The notes below the pieces were generated by a model, which had not been told where the DNA came from, ran no database searches, and saw nothing but the letters and a program-made list of their open reading frames with translations. From the NCBI GenBank assembly GCA_033557465.1, contig CM066043.1, positions 114,744,778-114,808,777 on the forward strand: a stretch of DNA of 64,000 nt. The letters run 5' to 3'. A program made the position numbers and the translations under genes. This DNA is from Ichthyophis bannanicus. Taxonomy: Eukaryota; Chordata; Amphibia; Gymnophiona; Ichthyophiidae. Shown here piece by piece: positions 10,531 to 21,050 of the stretch. Position 1 is the stretch's first letter. Every line of letters begins with the position of its first letter.

Positions 10531-11650
10531 AACCAGCCGAGAGAACTATTCAACATTGTAAAATCTCTAACCAAAACACTCAATTCCTTAATAAATCAAA
10601 TGATATACCCCCAAAAGATAGCAAACCACTATTCGAACAAGCTAAGCCTTTCAGCACAACAACCTTGAAGCACCATCTCTTCCTCCTGTACTACCCGGCA
10701 GATAGTGCTACAATAGTCCATCCCACTACCTAGCCTATGCAGTACATCTGAACCTTATCACACAAACACCAATGACTACGACTAGTGAAATTCGACATGT
10801 CTGGTCGCCTAAATGTAAATAGTTACCCCTAGTTATCCAAGTTTTAGTACCCGTTCCTTGTAAACACAGATCAGCCAATGAAATGTGTAAGTTTCTATGT
10901 TCCATGTAAACTGCACAGATGTTGAATAGCGCAGTATAAAAGAGACTGTAAATAAATAAACAAACAAACCACCTGCTCCAGACCTCAATACCACACACGT
11001 CAGAGCTGCACTCATTCTTCCAAATCAACATTGACCAACTTGAACAAATTATCACCTCCATCAACACAACGAACTCCCATTAGACCCTCCGTTCATACTC
11101 AAAATGGTCAACCTATCCCTGGCCCAAAGGTACACACTAAAGTGCCTAAAAAACACAATCATCCATCCCATTCTCAAAAACACCTCCTTTGATAAAACAT
11201 GTCCGGATTCATACAGACAGATATCAAGCCTTCCATTCATTGGGAAAATACTTGACAAGATAGTGCTCATGCAACTTCAGGACCACACTGGCTCAACATA
11301 TTGCAGCTCAGATACTGTTGAAAACTCCCAGGGATACCCCCATAACCCCAATCCTGCAGCAGTTGCATTGGCTACCAAATTGAAAGTTGTATATCATATA
11401 AATCCATCATGACTACTTACAAAATACTATATAAGCTCTCCTCCACCTACCTATCATCACTAATACTCAACACACCCAACAAGAGAGAGCGGAGAACCAA
11501 TGCACAAAACACTCTAGCTGTCCCAACAAATTTTAGGAGAACATGCAAAGCAACTAGTGACAGGACATTCACATATAACGCTCCAATCTTATGAAACTCA
11601 CTTCCAAATACATTGCAAATGGTGACCCACATCTCTAAATTTCAGAAAAA
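10531..11650 (+). mobile_element. Old L2-like LINE, RT part (continuation)
   Basis: This is the downstream half of the LINE that starts at 6570. It begins PRELFNIVKSLTK and PQKIANHYSNKL, is interrupted at about 10665-10972, resumes with FQINIDQLEQIITSIN, then SYRQISSLPFIGKILDKI (RT motif 2), and after a deletion of the catalytic core continues at 11340-11650 with a degraded C-terminal domain (YKILYKLSSTYLSSL). There are many stops. Confidence 0.7.
10665..10972 (+). repeat. L2-like LINE 3' end inserted in the old LINE
   Basis: The insert starts with the last codons of an L2-like ORF (LKHHLFLLYYPAD) and runs through a 3' UTR with GTAAACTGCACAGATGTTG, then AGCGCAGTATAAAAGAG and (TAAA)n. The older LINE frame is interrupted at its left edge and resumes at about 10975. 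Confidence 0.7.
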
Positions 11651-11815
11651 TGCTTAAAACATATTTGCTGAACATTCTGGAAACAAGCAGCTCCCCACAA
11701 ACATAGATCCCACATAAGATACATCATCAAGCCCCCAGCATATGATGTTTTCACAAGCTACATGAGAACTATCATAATACAATTCATGTTTATGCCATAT
11801 ATTGCAATGCATTAA

Positions 11816-13712
11816 ATATAGTAACATAGTAAATGACGGCACAGAAAGGCCAGCATGATCCATCTAGTCTGCCCAGCACGATGGCAAGCGTAGGTGCACC
11901 TGACGCTCCGTGCAGGCCACCCCTCCCCACGTCCCTGTTTAGGGGGTGAACCAACCATTCCTGCAGGACACCCCTATTTGTTGAGAAATTAGATGGTTCA
12001 GTTTACTTTGATTTTATCCTGTTGCTGTAAAGGGATCCACTGTGTCTGTCCCATGCCATTTTGAATTCCGTCACTGTATTTGCCCCCACCACTTCCATCG
12101 GGAGGGCATTCCAAGCATCCACCACCCTTTCTGTGAAAAAGTATTTCCTGACATTGCCTTCCACTTTACCACCTTGCAGCTTCTTGTTATGCCCTCTAGT
12201 TTTACAGCTTCCCTGTCTTTGGAAGAGGTTTGTTTGTTCATTATTTCCCTTTAAGTATTTAAAGGTCTGACTCATATCTCCCCTGTCCCTCTTCTCCTCC
12301 AAAGTGTACATGTTTAGGTCTTCAAGTCTTTTCTCATAAGGCTTCTGACGCAGGCTCCAAATCATTTTAGTCGCCTTCCTCTGAACAGTTCCCAGTATTT
12401 TTACATCCTTTGCAAGATACAGTCTCCAAACTGAACACAGTACTCCAAGTGAGGCCTCACCAGTGACTTGTACAGTGGCATAAGTACCTCTTCCTTTCTG
12501 CTGGTAATTCCTCTTTGTATGCAGCCCAACATCCTCCTGGCTTTTGCCACCGCCTTGTCGCACTGTTTTGCCACCTTGAGATCTTCAGAAATAATCACAC
12601 CAAGGTCTTTCTCCTGATCCATGCACACCAACCTCTCGCCCCCTATCGCATACATTTCCCTTGGATTTCTGCTACCCAAGTGCACGACTCTGCACTTCTT
12701 TGCATTAAATCTTAATTGCCAAGCATTAGATCATTCTTCCAGCTTTTGTAGATCTTTCCTCATGTTAACCACTCCTTCGGGGGAGTCCACTTTGTTGCAA
12801 ATTTTCGTGTCATCTGCAAAAAGACAGACTTTTCCATTCAGTCCTTCAGCAATATCACTCAAATACATTGAACAGTGTCGGGCCCAGTACCAACCCCTGG
12901 GGCACCCCGCTAATCACTTTCCCCTCATCCGAGTGAGCTCCATTTACCATCACCCTCGTTCGTCTGTCAGTCAACCAATTTCTGATCCAATTTACCATCT
13001 TAGGATCCATCCCCAAGCTACTGAGTTTATTGATAAACCTCCTATGAGGAACAGTATCAAAGGCTTTGCTGAAATCCAGGTAGATGACATCCATCGCATG
13101 CCCCTGATCTAGCTCCCTGGTCATCCAGTCAAAGAACTCAGATTTGTTTGGCAAGATCATCCTTCGGTAAAACCATGTTGCCTCAGGTCTTGCAACCTGT
13201 TGGTTTTGAGAAAGTTCATTATTCGCTCTTTCAGGAGTGCCTCCATTACTTTTCCAGCCACCGAGGTAAGGCTCATGGGCCTGTAGTTTGACACTTCTTC
13301 CCTGTCACCACTTTTGTGTAGAGAAATGACATCAGCCGTTCTCCAGTCCTGAGGAACCTCTCCTGTTTCCATGGATCTGTTGAAAACATCCTTTAACGGC
13401 CCTGTAAGAACCTCTCTGAGCTCTTTCAGTATCCTGGGATGTATCCTATCCGGTCCCATGGCCTTGTCCACTTTCAGTTTCGCAAGTTGTTCTAACACAT
13501 CATCTTCTGTGAATGGCGTGGTATCTACTTCATTCCCATTTTTATATTTGGGAGTCACAGGTGGTCCTTCTCCAGGACTTTCTTTAGTAAAAACAGAGCA
13601 GAAGTATTCGTTTAGCAATTTCGCTTTTTCAATGTCACTTTCCACGAGTCCGTTCGCAGCACTTCTGAGTCCTACAATTCCACCTCTGATCTTCTTCCTT
13701 TCCCGAATATAT
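11816..13712 (-). mobile_element. CR1 LINE, 5'-truncated
   Basis: On the minus strand, broken frames cover the RT and C-terminal domain: [111 protein letters not shown] and [16 protein letters not shown]. The 3' end reads CTGGGCAGACTAGATGGATC and finishes with a TTTACTATGTTACTATA tail, the short direct repeat style of CR1. It starts in the linker before the RT and has at least four frame breaks. Confidence 0.85.
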
Positions 13713-13739
13713 CTGAAGAAGGTATAGTAAGTAAATACA

Positions 13740-13945
13740 GCCTTCCAATCAGTATGTTTAATATTGTTGTTATTTTACCTCCTCCTTAACTATTAGTAAT
13801 TGTTCATTATAAATTTGTAAAATAGTTCATGTCCCCTTCCCTCTCTCCAGTTCAATGGAAACATGTTCAATGTAAAATGGTTTTGTTAACTGTAAACCGG
13901 CTGCCTCGATCACAAGATAAAAGTGATATATAAATAAAGGCCGTG
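13740..13945 (+). repeat. L2-type LINE or SINE 3' tail
   Basis: The sequence GTTAACTGTAAACCGGC, then GTGATATATAAATAAAG, is the conserved 3' end seen in the other L2-like tails of the window, preceded by a 3' UTR. No coding part is left. Confidence 0.55.
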
Positions 13946-15062
13946 CTAACAGCATCCCCCGGCCAAGAAAGGAGGAGTAGGCCCTCCAAGGAAGACTCAG
14001 AAGCAGAACCCAGAAGCCAAAGATGAGGCACCACACCTGCCAAAGGCCAAGCAATGTCATCTGGAAGACGACATAAGCCAAGTGGCACAACGAAGGGCGC
14101 ACGTTAACTGAGCTTTTACTACAGTACGCGTTTCAGACACTAGGGTAGGAGTGCATGTTTGAGTCACTTGGGCAGAATGGACGCAAGGACCGTGTGACCA
14201 CCAGATGCACAATAGAGAAAACGGTGGGAAACCTCCCCCCCCCCGCCCCAACAGTCACCAGCGATCTACCCCAATTTCGTCCCCCATAGACAGAATCGGG
14301 AGCCCCCAAACAAGGACAATGATGAAGTCAAGCTTGGTACTCACTCCCTGAGAGTCCCAGACAGAGAATCTGTGCCAGGCTCAGCTCTACCCCCTGAAAC
14401 CATTTCACTGGCTGGCTTTGCGGCACTGCTTTTAAGGTAGCCAACAGGCAGATCCCTCCGAGAGCCTTCTGCGATCTTCGGGAGAGAGCAGCAGGGAAAG
14501 AGGGGGAACTGAAATAGTGTGAAGCTGCTGCACTCTTCCAGATCCTTCAGGTTTGTGGCTGCTCAACAGGCCCTTATCACGATAAGAGCATGGAGATGAA
14601 TCAATTTTCCCTCCTCCTATGGTTACTGAAAAGAGCGCAGTCTAGTGGAGCCTCCCACGTCATGTTCCAGTGATAGATCAACCCGCAGGCTGCCATTCAT
14701 GAGCATTTTAAATCAATCTTTTCCTCTCAAATCCTCAGAAGTTTCTTCAGAGAGGAAAAAAATCCATCCACCATCTGCTGGAGACAAAGAAATACTGAAG
14801 AGACCTCTGGTGGCTGAGGCGTTTAGAGGCATGAGAGTTAATATCATTGAAACCTGGGCTTTTCATTGGTTCTTTGTCTCCACCAATCTGCTGGTAGGGG
14901 AAGACAAGCGGTCTTGCAGAACGATATGGGTCACTGTGCTACTGGTACATTTAAGGAGCAAACGCAGCACTGTGCGCGTTAACGGGCAATGTCATGCCAC
15001 GCCACGGTGACAGCAAGGTGGGGTCTGCAATATGCCGTGGAAGGTTTAATGGTCTCTCTTAC
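13946..15062. other. PNLDC1 intron 6 (start), no exon recognised
   Basis: I looked on the minus strand for the next PNLDC1 exon and did not find one. The segment 14766-14930 has a loose inverted repeat (CACCATCTGCTGGAGACAAA and TTTGTCTCCACCAATCTGCT), which may be a short non-autonomous element. Confidence 0.4.
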
Positions 15063-15151
15063 CTATGGGGGCACCAGTTTCCTGCCAGGACGTCCTTCCA
15101 CAGCCTCTGCTCCTGCTCCTCATTCAGATATGGAATTCCATCCTTCAAGAA
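15063..15151 (-). CDS. PNLDC1: PNLDC1 coding exon 6 (89 nt)
   Basis: Acceptor CTGGAGCAG, donor GTAAGAG. It encodes FLKDGIPYLNEEQEQRLWKD then VLAGNWCPH and two bases of the next codon. The human counterpart has FLKNGIPYMNEEQE. This is the last exon recognised. Confidence 0.9.
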
Positions 15152-18100
15152 CTGCTCCAGGGCAAAGGAAGATGGGTAAAACATAACATGTACAAACAGA
15201 AGGAAGATTTGGATGATGGGGGGTGGGATTGGAGAAGAAATCCTAAAACAGATAATGCACCGAGAGAGTGTCAAAACCATTTCATTTCAAAAGTTGGGAC
15301 CAGAAAAGAAAAACACATGGTGAGCAGGCTGATCGCAGCGAGGGATCAACCAGGTAGGTGAAGGTTATGGTTGCAGAAATATGCATATATTTGCTTTATT
15401 AGAATAATATAAATATGCAAAACAAAACAAAAAAGTATAAAAAAACTGTCTGACATTTCTTGTGCATCCAGTGAATTATTTCACTGGGAGAGACAGCAAG
15501 TGAGGAGGGGTGAGGAAAGGGTACAAAAAGAATGAGAAACCGCTGGGGGAAGCACAGGGTGTGAGGAAAAAAAAAAAGAGCTTTCAGGTTTAATAAAAAC
15601 ATTTTGAAATACTTGTAGCTATAGAAAGCATATCATACCAGGATGTGGCATTGTGCCTGGCAGGTGGTAAAATTCAGCGCTATTTTGGATTCCTCTTTTG
15701 ATTAACATGTGAGCAGTAGCGTGGGATTCATCAGCTAGAGCTCTGAAGCAAAGTCTGACATTGGGGGAGAGGCTTTCTTGAATTCAGATACAGTTCTCAT
15801 CTCTACTACCTCCATTGGGAGACTATTCCATGCATCTACCACTCTTTCCGTAAAGAAATATTTCCACATATTACTCCTGAGTCTATCCCTTTTCACCCTC
15901 ATCCTATGTCCCCTCGTAGCAGAGCTTGCCATTAATTGCTCCTGGCTCGGCCCCTTGCTCCTAGGACCAGCTGCAGTGCTGCAATAGAGCTCTCTTCTGG
16001 ATGAGGGAAAAGTAGATGCCGCTCTTACAGGCAGCCCCTGATTAATCCACCGTCTCAGTCACTGCTCTACTGAGGACTGAAACTAGCAGTTACGCTGCCC
16101 CTTGTTATAGAACAAGCTAGTGGCTCCCTGATGAGTAGTAAGACAGAGAACTGAATTCCTCTAGTACAGCTATCAATCAGTACATGGGGGAGTAGCCCAG
16201 CGGTGTAAACCCTCCTATCCCCACTGATGCTCTTTGTGACCTCGGACAAATCACTTAACCCTCCGCTGCCTCAAGTACAAAAAAATTAGATCATGAGCCC
16301 TCTGGGGACAGGGAAATGCCTACTGTATCTGAACATAACTCAACTTCTGCCACCAGTGAAAAGGCACGAGCTAAGCCCAAACTAGATATTCCAAGTGTGC
16401 AAAAAGCAATAAGAGAAATGAGAAGCTTTTGATTCAAAACTGATAAAAGTACCAGCCAGCAGAGAGCTACTGAACATGGGGCTCAAAGGTCACAAGGCCA
16501 ATTTACAGCAGCAGAGTCCTGAGGGCCTGGAATCTCAACCTAACAGAGGACACAGACTGGCTCAGAAACCTCACTCACAGCACAAAGCATCAATGATCTA
16601 AATACCTGTTCCATACATCAGCAACCTTCTGGAAAGGTCTGAACCCTCATACAAACCACAATCGATCGTGCACCGTTAGTTTTAGACTTACCTCATTGTA
16701 CCTAGTGTTGTAATGCATTTACAAGATTTCAATTTTTAAATTTTATTTTTTTTTATAGCTACTGCTGCAAACAAGGGCCTGCACACTAACTGAAGAGTCT
16801 GCACCCGATTCCTCACAGAAAAACCTTACCTTATTAAAGTCAAAGGCAAACTCATTCAGAAATTGAATGCTGGTGGCCTGGACAGAGAATTCAGAATCCA
16901 AACAGCCAAATGTCAAAGGGAAGAGGAAAAAATTGTATGAGTATGAGATAAACCTGAGGAAGAATTAAAAAAAAAAGAAAAAAAAGTTCACCAAGGATCA
17001 TTGTGGAGACAAGCAATTACATCACAGAACTCAAAAGGACCTGCGACACCACAACACGTCTCATCAGCTCCACTTTGTTTATGCAGGAAATAACTCACCT
17101 GTTTGAATTCTGTTTAAAAAATATTGACAAACCTGAAAAAACACATTTTAGAGATTTAGAAATAGTTTAAAACAAAAAAAATTTTAAAAGTATTTTTGTC
17201 TATATCTACCTCCCCATCCCCTCTGGGCTCCCCTAACGTTTACTAAGAGCAGAATGAACCCAGCTGTGGCATAGTCCTGGCAAATCTTGGAAAACTCTCA
17301 GCGCAGACCCGGTGGATTCAGGATTGCAATTAAGTTAAGATTCAGAAAGCTTTATTAGACTGACAGCTTTTATATTTGCTACCAAATGCGATGAAATGTT
17401 TGTGGAGCATTTCCATGAAGTGTCATATCCCAAACGTAACAAGATGTTTTCAAACAAACAGACAACCTACCACTGCTTTAGACATGTATGCAAAAGCACC
17501 ACATGCAGTGGATAGCAACCCAGTCCTTGGGACACACCTATATAGCTGGGTTTTCAGCATATTAACTGCTGATATCCTAAAACCCTTGATAGCAGGGAAT
17601 GGGTTGCGAACCTCTACCCTAAAGCATTTTGCTACCTGCAAAGTTCATCCCAAATGGAAAAGAAACAGATGCAAGAACAACAATACAGTAGTATTGAGAT
17701 TGAAAAGCCAAGACTGAACAAGTGTCTTACCAAAGAGAGTGAGCCCTCTGGACAGCAGCCATGCAAACTGCAAAACTCGGAGCTCCCAGGGCAAATGTTG
17801 TAGTAGTCTATATAAGGTTCAGACATCTGACCATTAAAATCAGACTCTATACAGGAACTGGTATACTAATCATGGATTTGAAGGGGGAGGGGCGAAGAGT
17901 GGTGAAAATTCTGCAGAACTCACCAATCTGACACACAGTGAATTTCTGGACACTAGACTTCGCCTTTCTGTACCAATCATCCGCTGAATCGAAGAGACTG
18001 TCAACACAAGCCCATTTTGCAAGATCAGTTTACTATTCAACTTCAGTAAATTATTCCCTACACTGCCACCTGCTGGTAGAGGCCTGGCCTGTAGGAGGTA

Positions 18101-20448
18101 AAAGCTTCCTATGCACCTTCATTCTCGGTTTATAAATGCTGGGGTATGCCAAGGTAAGAGGCCTGTATATCTAGAGGGAGTGAACAGCATTCATAGAGAA
18201 CACATGCCTTTTACCGAAGATGCTAGCAGGTTTCCCCATCCCAGCCATAACACCACAGCGGCACCAGACAAACAAGAATTCCTCACCTGGGCTGCTGGCT
18301 GAAGGGCAACACTGAATGAAGGCCTGTGAATTCCATGTCTGTTGCTACAGGAAAAGATCATTAAGGTTCACCAATTCCTGGATGCAGTCAATATTTATTA
18401 CAAAAGATAAACTGTACATTTTCCCGTTTTAGATTAGTTACCTAATGCATTAGCCTTATATACATAGCAAAACCCCATATTCAGAATAATCAATAATCAT
18501 AGCTACCTAGGCACTGCAATTCATATGTTAGAGTTGGGGCTTCTATTCTTAAGGGTTCATAAATTGTAAATTTAGGGGTTATCTGCAAGCTAACTAGGAG
18601 TTCTTTGAGAGTACAAAAAAACCCCGTGTTTATCAATGGTTTTGCACTACAGGAAATACTGCTTGGTAACTTTATCAATGGAATCTAAATAACAAACGTA
18701 TATATTTTGAGACATCTGTGTAGAATAAGCACAAAAATTGAATGGTGGATACAAGACAAATCAAGGGAGGGGTCTGAGAGTATGAAGGGACATAGGGATT
18801 TTCCCAAGTGTTTATCCAATAAACATTTATCTATGTATTTGTATTGGGGGTTGCCAGTGTTTTATCAGTTAAAACCCAAAATCAGAAGCCTCATAGTAAA
18901 AAAATAAATAAGTCAGTCATAAACTTAGTCTTCCATAAGAAATGCTGTCATGTTGACCTGTGTACCTCCGTCGGAACTGGAGGATGTCCTATAGCCCGCT
19001 AATGACCATGAATTATTAAAAAGTTAAAATATGACCGTTTGCCCAGAGACAAATGATATGGCAATCTTGAGAGCTAGGATACAAGTATGCTCTTTTAAAA
19101 GATGCCTGTTGATGTCTCTGAGTTTAGTTTTTTGGGGTTTTGTTTTTTTAATATATATATTTGTGTCAGACTCTTTATGCTCTTATACATTTTGGCTTTA
19201 AGTACTGATGGAGTTAGTCACAAATATCTAGCCATTAGATTCAGCATCAAATCCTCAAATGTCTAACTTGCAAATCATTATGTTTAGCAACACTATGCAC
19301 AATGAGGGTAATTTTATAAAGGCTTTTTCATGCATAAAAGGGCTTTCATAAAACTCTCTTAGGAGTTTTGTGTGCAACAGTATGTGCAGGGCCGAGTACA
19401 TACGTTATGCTATCCACATGCAGGCCAGACTACAGGTAGAGTCAGGATTTACTTCCATCGTTTATAAAATAAAATTCCTAAAACATCAATCTAGGTGCAG
19501 TTTCTGTCACTTTGCACTAGAATTTTATTAAGGCACATAGATGCCAACATGTTTCTATAAAATAGGCTGGCAATGAGCATTTACTTGATCTCTTATAACA
19601 TTACCGTTAAGTTCTATATCGTTAGGTAGGAGAATCCGTTCTCCCTGCTTTGTAGGCTTTCTGTTTCTTCTAGTCCTACTGCTGTTAGCAAAACAGCTAT
19701 GCGAATATCAGCGCCAGGTATAAAAGTTATCTTGTCAAACTCCATGTCTTCAATGCATGCTTACTCCAGTCCTGGATAGCCAACTCACTGCCAACAAAGG
19801 CTGGCCCAACCACTAAGCAGTTGCCTAGGACAGCAGCATCTGTCGGAAGGGGAGGGGGGAGGGGCAGCAAAGCAACAGAATGGGTCCTAACAGTCACACA
19901 AACTCAGACTCATCATCTTACTTTTACCAACAGGAAGAAGGGGCAGTTTGTAAATAGTCCATTTACTTCTGTAAGTGGCTTTTGGAAATTTCCCTTATTA
20001 TATATATATTTACAAAACAAAGTTTAATATTTAAAAGCATGATGTCCAAATATGGCGTTATTATAGGATTTTCTGGGAGGAATGATCTTGAGATGATTAT
20101 GATTGAGTTTGATAATCAAAATCTTATTGGGATGGTGCTAGGGGTCTAAAAGCTAATTGTGAGAGGGCACGAGGCTAGGGTGTCTAATAACCTTGCACCA
20201 GCACATAAAAACTAGAGCTAGGAACAGACTCATTATCATGGCGAACCGAAAGAAACCCCAGACAGGAAGTGCAGCTAAAATCCTTCTTCTATCAAGATCT
20301 TCTAAACTAAATCCCTACAGTGGTGGTAGATATCATGCAAGCAAGGTTAAGGCCTTTACGTTTCTCCCTTACCAAGGAAATCACAGCCCTGGATTTGCTC
20401 CTGAAGAATTGGAAGGGCTTCCTCCAGCTGACTGCCGAAAATGTCCAT
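15063..20448 (-). CDS. PNLDC1: PNLDC1, PARN-like piRNA-trimming ribonuclease (exons 1-6 of the gene)
   Basis: Six coding exons with GT-AG borders and matching phases give about 150 residues that align from memory with the N-terminus of vertebrate PNLDC1. The family is a Mg-dependent DEDD 3'-5' exonuclease of the PARN group that trims piRNA precursors at the mitochondrial/ER surface in germ cells. The first catalytic box, D-x-E, is present as DMEFTGL in exon 2. The protein then continues through VQKFTVCQI, FFLFPLTFGCLDSEF and FLKDGIPYLNEEQE. The remaining DEDD motifs and the C-terminal membrane anchor are outside the window. Adjacency to MRPL18 in the same orientation is as in human. Introns are 2034, 289, 791, 145 and 1678 bp; the sixth is at least 15 kb. 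PARN itself is the alternative, but its N-terminus is less similar. Confidence 0.88.
15735..15940 (-). mobile_element. CR1 3' coding fragment
   Basis: The minus strand reads [35 protein letters not shown] and MEVVEMRTVSEFKKA, the CR1 C-terminal end, with no 3' tail attached. It lies in PNLDC1 intron 5 and belongs to the same subfamily as the 22-kb CR1 (MRTV rather than ANTV). Confidence 0.8.
16190..16375 (+). repeat. tRNA-derived SINE, degraded
   Basis: The sequence GGAGTAGCCCAGCGGTGTAA, then CTTTGTGACCTCGGACAAAT and CACTTAACCCTCCGCTGCC, matches the SINE at 2640 and the minus-strand copy at 25226-25350. It lies in PNLDC1 intron 5. Confidence 0.65.
16830..16953 (-). CDS. PNLDC1: PNLDC1 coding exon 5 (124 nt)
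   Basis: Acceptor TTCTTCCTCAG, donor GTAAGG. It encodes FISYSYNFFLFPLTFGCLDS then EFSVQATSIQFLNEFAFDFN and K. The FLFP.TFG.LDSEFS.QA.S.QFLN block is diagnostic of PNLDC1. It ends on a whole codon (phase 0). Confidence 0.9.
17099..17132 (-). CDS. PNLDC1: PNLDC1 coding exon 4 (34-nt microexon)
   Basis: Acceptor TTTTTTCAG, donor GTGAGT. It reads (G)LSIFFKQNSN(R), matching the variable GLSVF loop of human PNLDC1. At 34 nt it is very short. It was chosen over another candidate at about 17.7 kb because it restores the conserved G-L-S and fits both phases. Confidence 0.8.
17924..17997 (-). CDS. PNLDC1: PNLDC1 coding exon 3 (74 nt)
   Basis: Acceptor TGTTGACAG, donor GTGAGT. It encodes LFDSADDWYRKAKSSVQKFT then VCQI, a close match to the human SLFD...WY.K...SVQ.FTVCQIG block. 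Phases fit exons 2 and 4. Confidence 0.9.
18287..18338 (-). CDS. PNLDC1: PNLDC1 coding exon 2 (52 nt)
   Basis: Acceptor GTAGCAACAG, donor GTGAGG. It reads (D)MEFTGLHSVLPFSQQP(S) and carries the first DEDD catalytic residues. Two bases enter and two leave, so both junction codons close correctly with exons 1 and 3. Confidence 0.88.
18339..20372 (-). other. PNLDC1: PNLDC1 intron 1
   Basis: The intron has GT and AG ends. It contains no coding signal. A piece at 19785-19880 (GGCTGGCCCAACCACTA then GTTGCCTAGGACAGCAGCAT) belongs to a dispersed repeat with relatives at about 24.43, 44.3 (minus) and 52.2 kb. Confidence 0.6.
20373..20448 (-). CDS. PNLDC1: PNLDC1 coding exon 1
   Basis: The ATG at 20448 begins MDIFGSQLEEALPILQEQIQ and the exon ends GCDFL plus one base, before the donor GTAAGG. 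The length is 76 nt, leaving phase 1. It matches the PNLDC1/PARN start (a short acidic helix before the DxE box). This ATG is chosen because the following splice phase joins exon 2 in frame to give D-M-E-F. Confidence 0.85.
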
Positions 20449-20589
20449 TTGATTCTAGATTAAAGAAAAAGGGGCAGAGAGACCCGAGGAAGGACGACAG
20501 AAAAGAGAAGTCCCAAATACAAATATACACACAAAGAAAATCCTCCCAATCAGAAACAAGAGGAAAAAATACAGAACAAACCAGTTCAA

Positions 20590-20830
20590 AGATTGCACCG
20601 CACACATGTGAACTTCTCCCGCGTAATACAGACTACGTCCTCACGTACAGTTCGCCCACGGTGACCACACCCACATTTAGTCCCGCTGCCAGATCACGCC
20701 CCCTTTTTCTATTGTCAAAAGCCGCAGCCGGTCGGAAAGCTGTTGTATGACGTCACCGCGTTCGTCAGTTCCCAGGTTAAAACGCCCGGCGGGATAACAA
20801 GTTCTTGAGCAATGGATGATCGTTCTGCTT
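20590..20830 (-). promoter_or_regulatory. PNLDC1: Putative PNLDC1 promoter with CRE
   Basis: A locally CpG-richer stretch 150-380 bp upstream of the PNLDC1 ATG holds a perfect CRE palindrome, TGACGTCA, at 20748-20755, plus GCCGCAGCCGGTCGG and GCCCGGCGGG. CRE/CREM sites are common in germ-cell gene promoters, which suits a piRNA factor. No TATA box was identified. The transcription start is not visible from sequence alone. Confidence 0.55.
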
Positions 20831-20877
20831 TTTTCTTTAACTTTATTGGCATAGTTTATTTTCCTATTTGAAGGATG

Positions 20878-21050
20878 AAAAAAAAGAAGGGCCGAATGTT
20901 TACAGAGCTTAATTTCTGGGGGAATGGCCTGGGAGCATTATTCTACCACTTTTTAGACTCTAGTCTAGAGTCTAAAAAGTGGTAGAATAATGCTCCCAGG
21001 CCATTCCCCCAGAAATTAAGCTCTGTAAACATTCGGCCCTTCTTTTTTTT
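20878..21050. repeat. Perfect 85-bp inverted repeat with 3-nt spacer
   Basis: The left arm 20878-20962 and right arm 20966-21050 are exact reverse complements around GTC at 20963-20965. Matching stops at both outer ends (20877 G against 21051 T). The outer ends are A8-like and T8-like runs. Transcribed either way it would fold into an 85-bp hairpin. It is a very recent foldback duplication, a palindromic MITE or an assembly artefact; no relative was seen elsewhere in the window. Confidence 0.95.

Noticed and set aside
14340..14400. Possible PNLDC1 exon 7 on the minus strand (reads VELSLAQILCLGLSG)
   Set aside because: It only weakly resembles the human EVQLVLRQALP region and there is no good donor in phase.
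17716..17780. Alternative PNLDC1 exon 4 candidate (acceptor TTTTGCAG, reads CMAAVQRAHSL, donor GTAAGA)
   Set aside because: The phases fit, but the sequence lacks the conserved G-L-S-x-F of PNLDC1. The 34-nt exon at 17099-17132 matches better and has a stronger acceptor.
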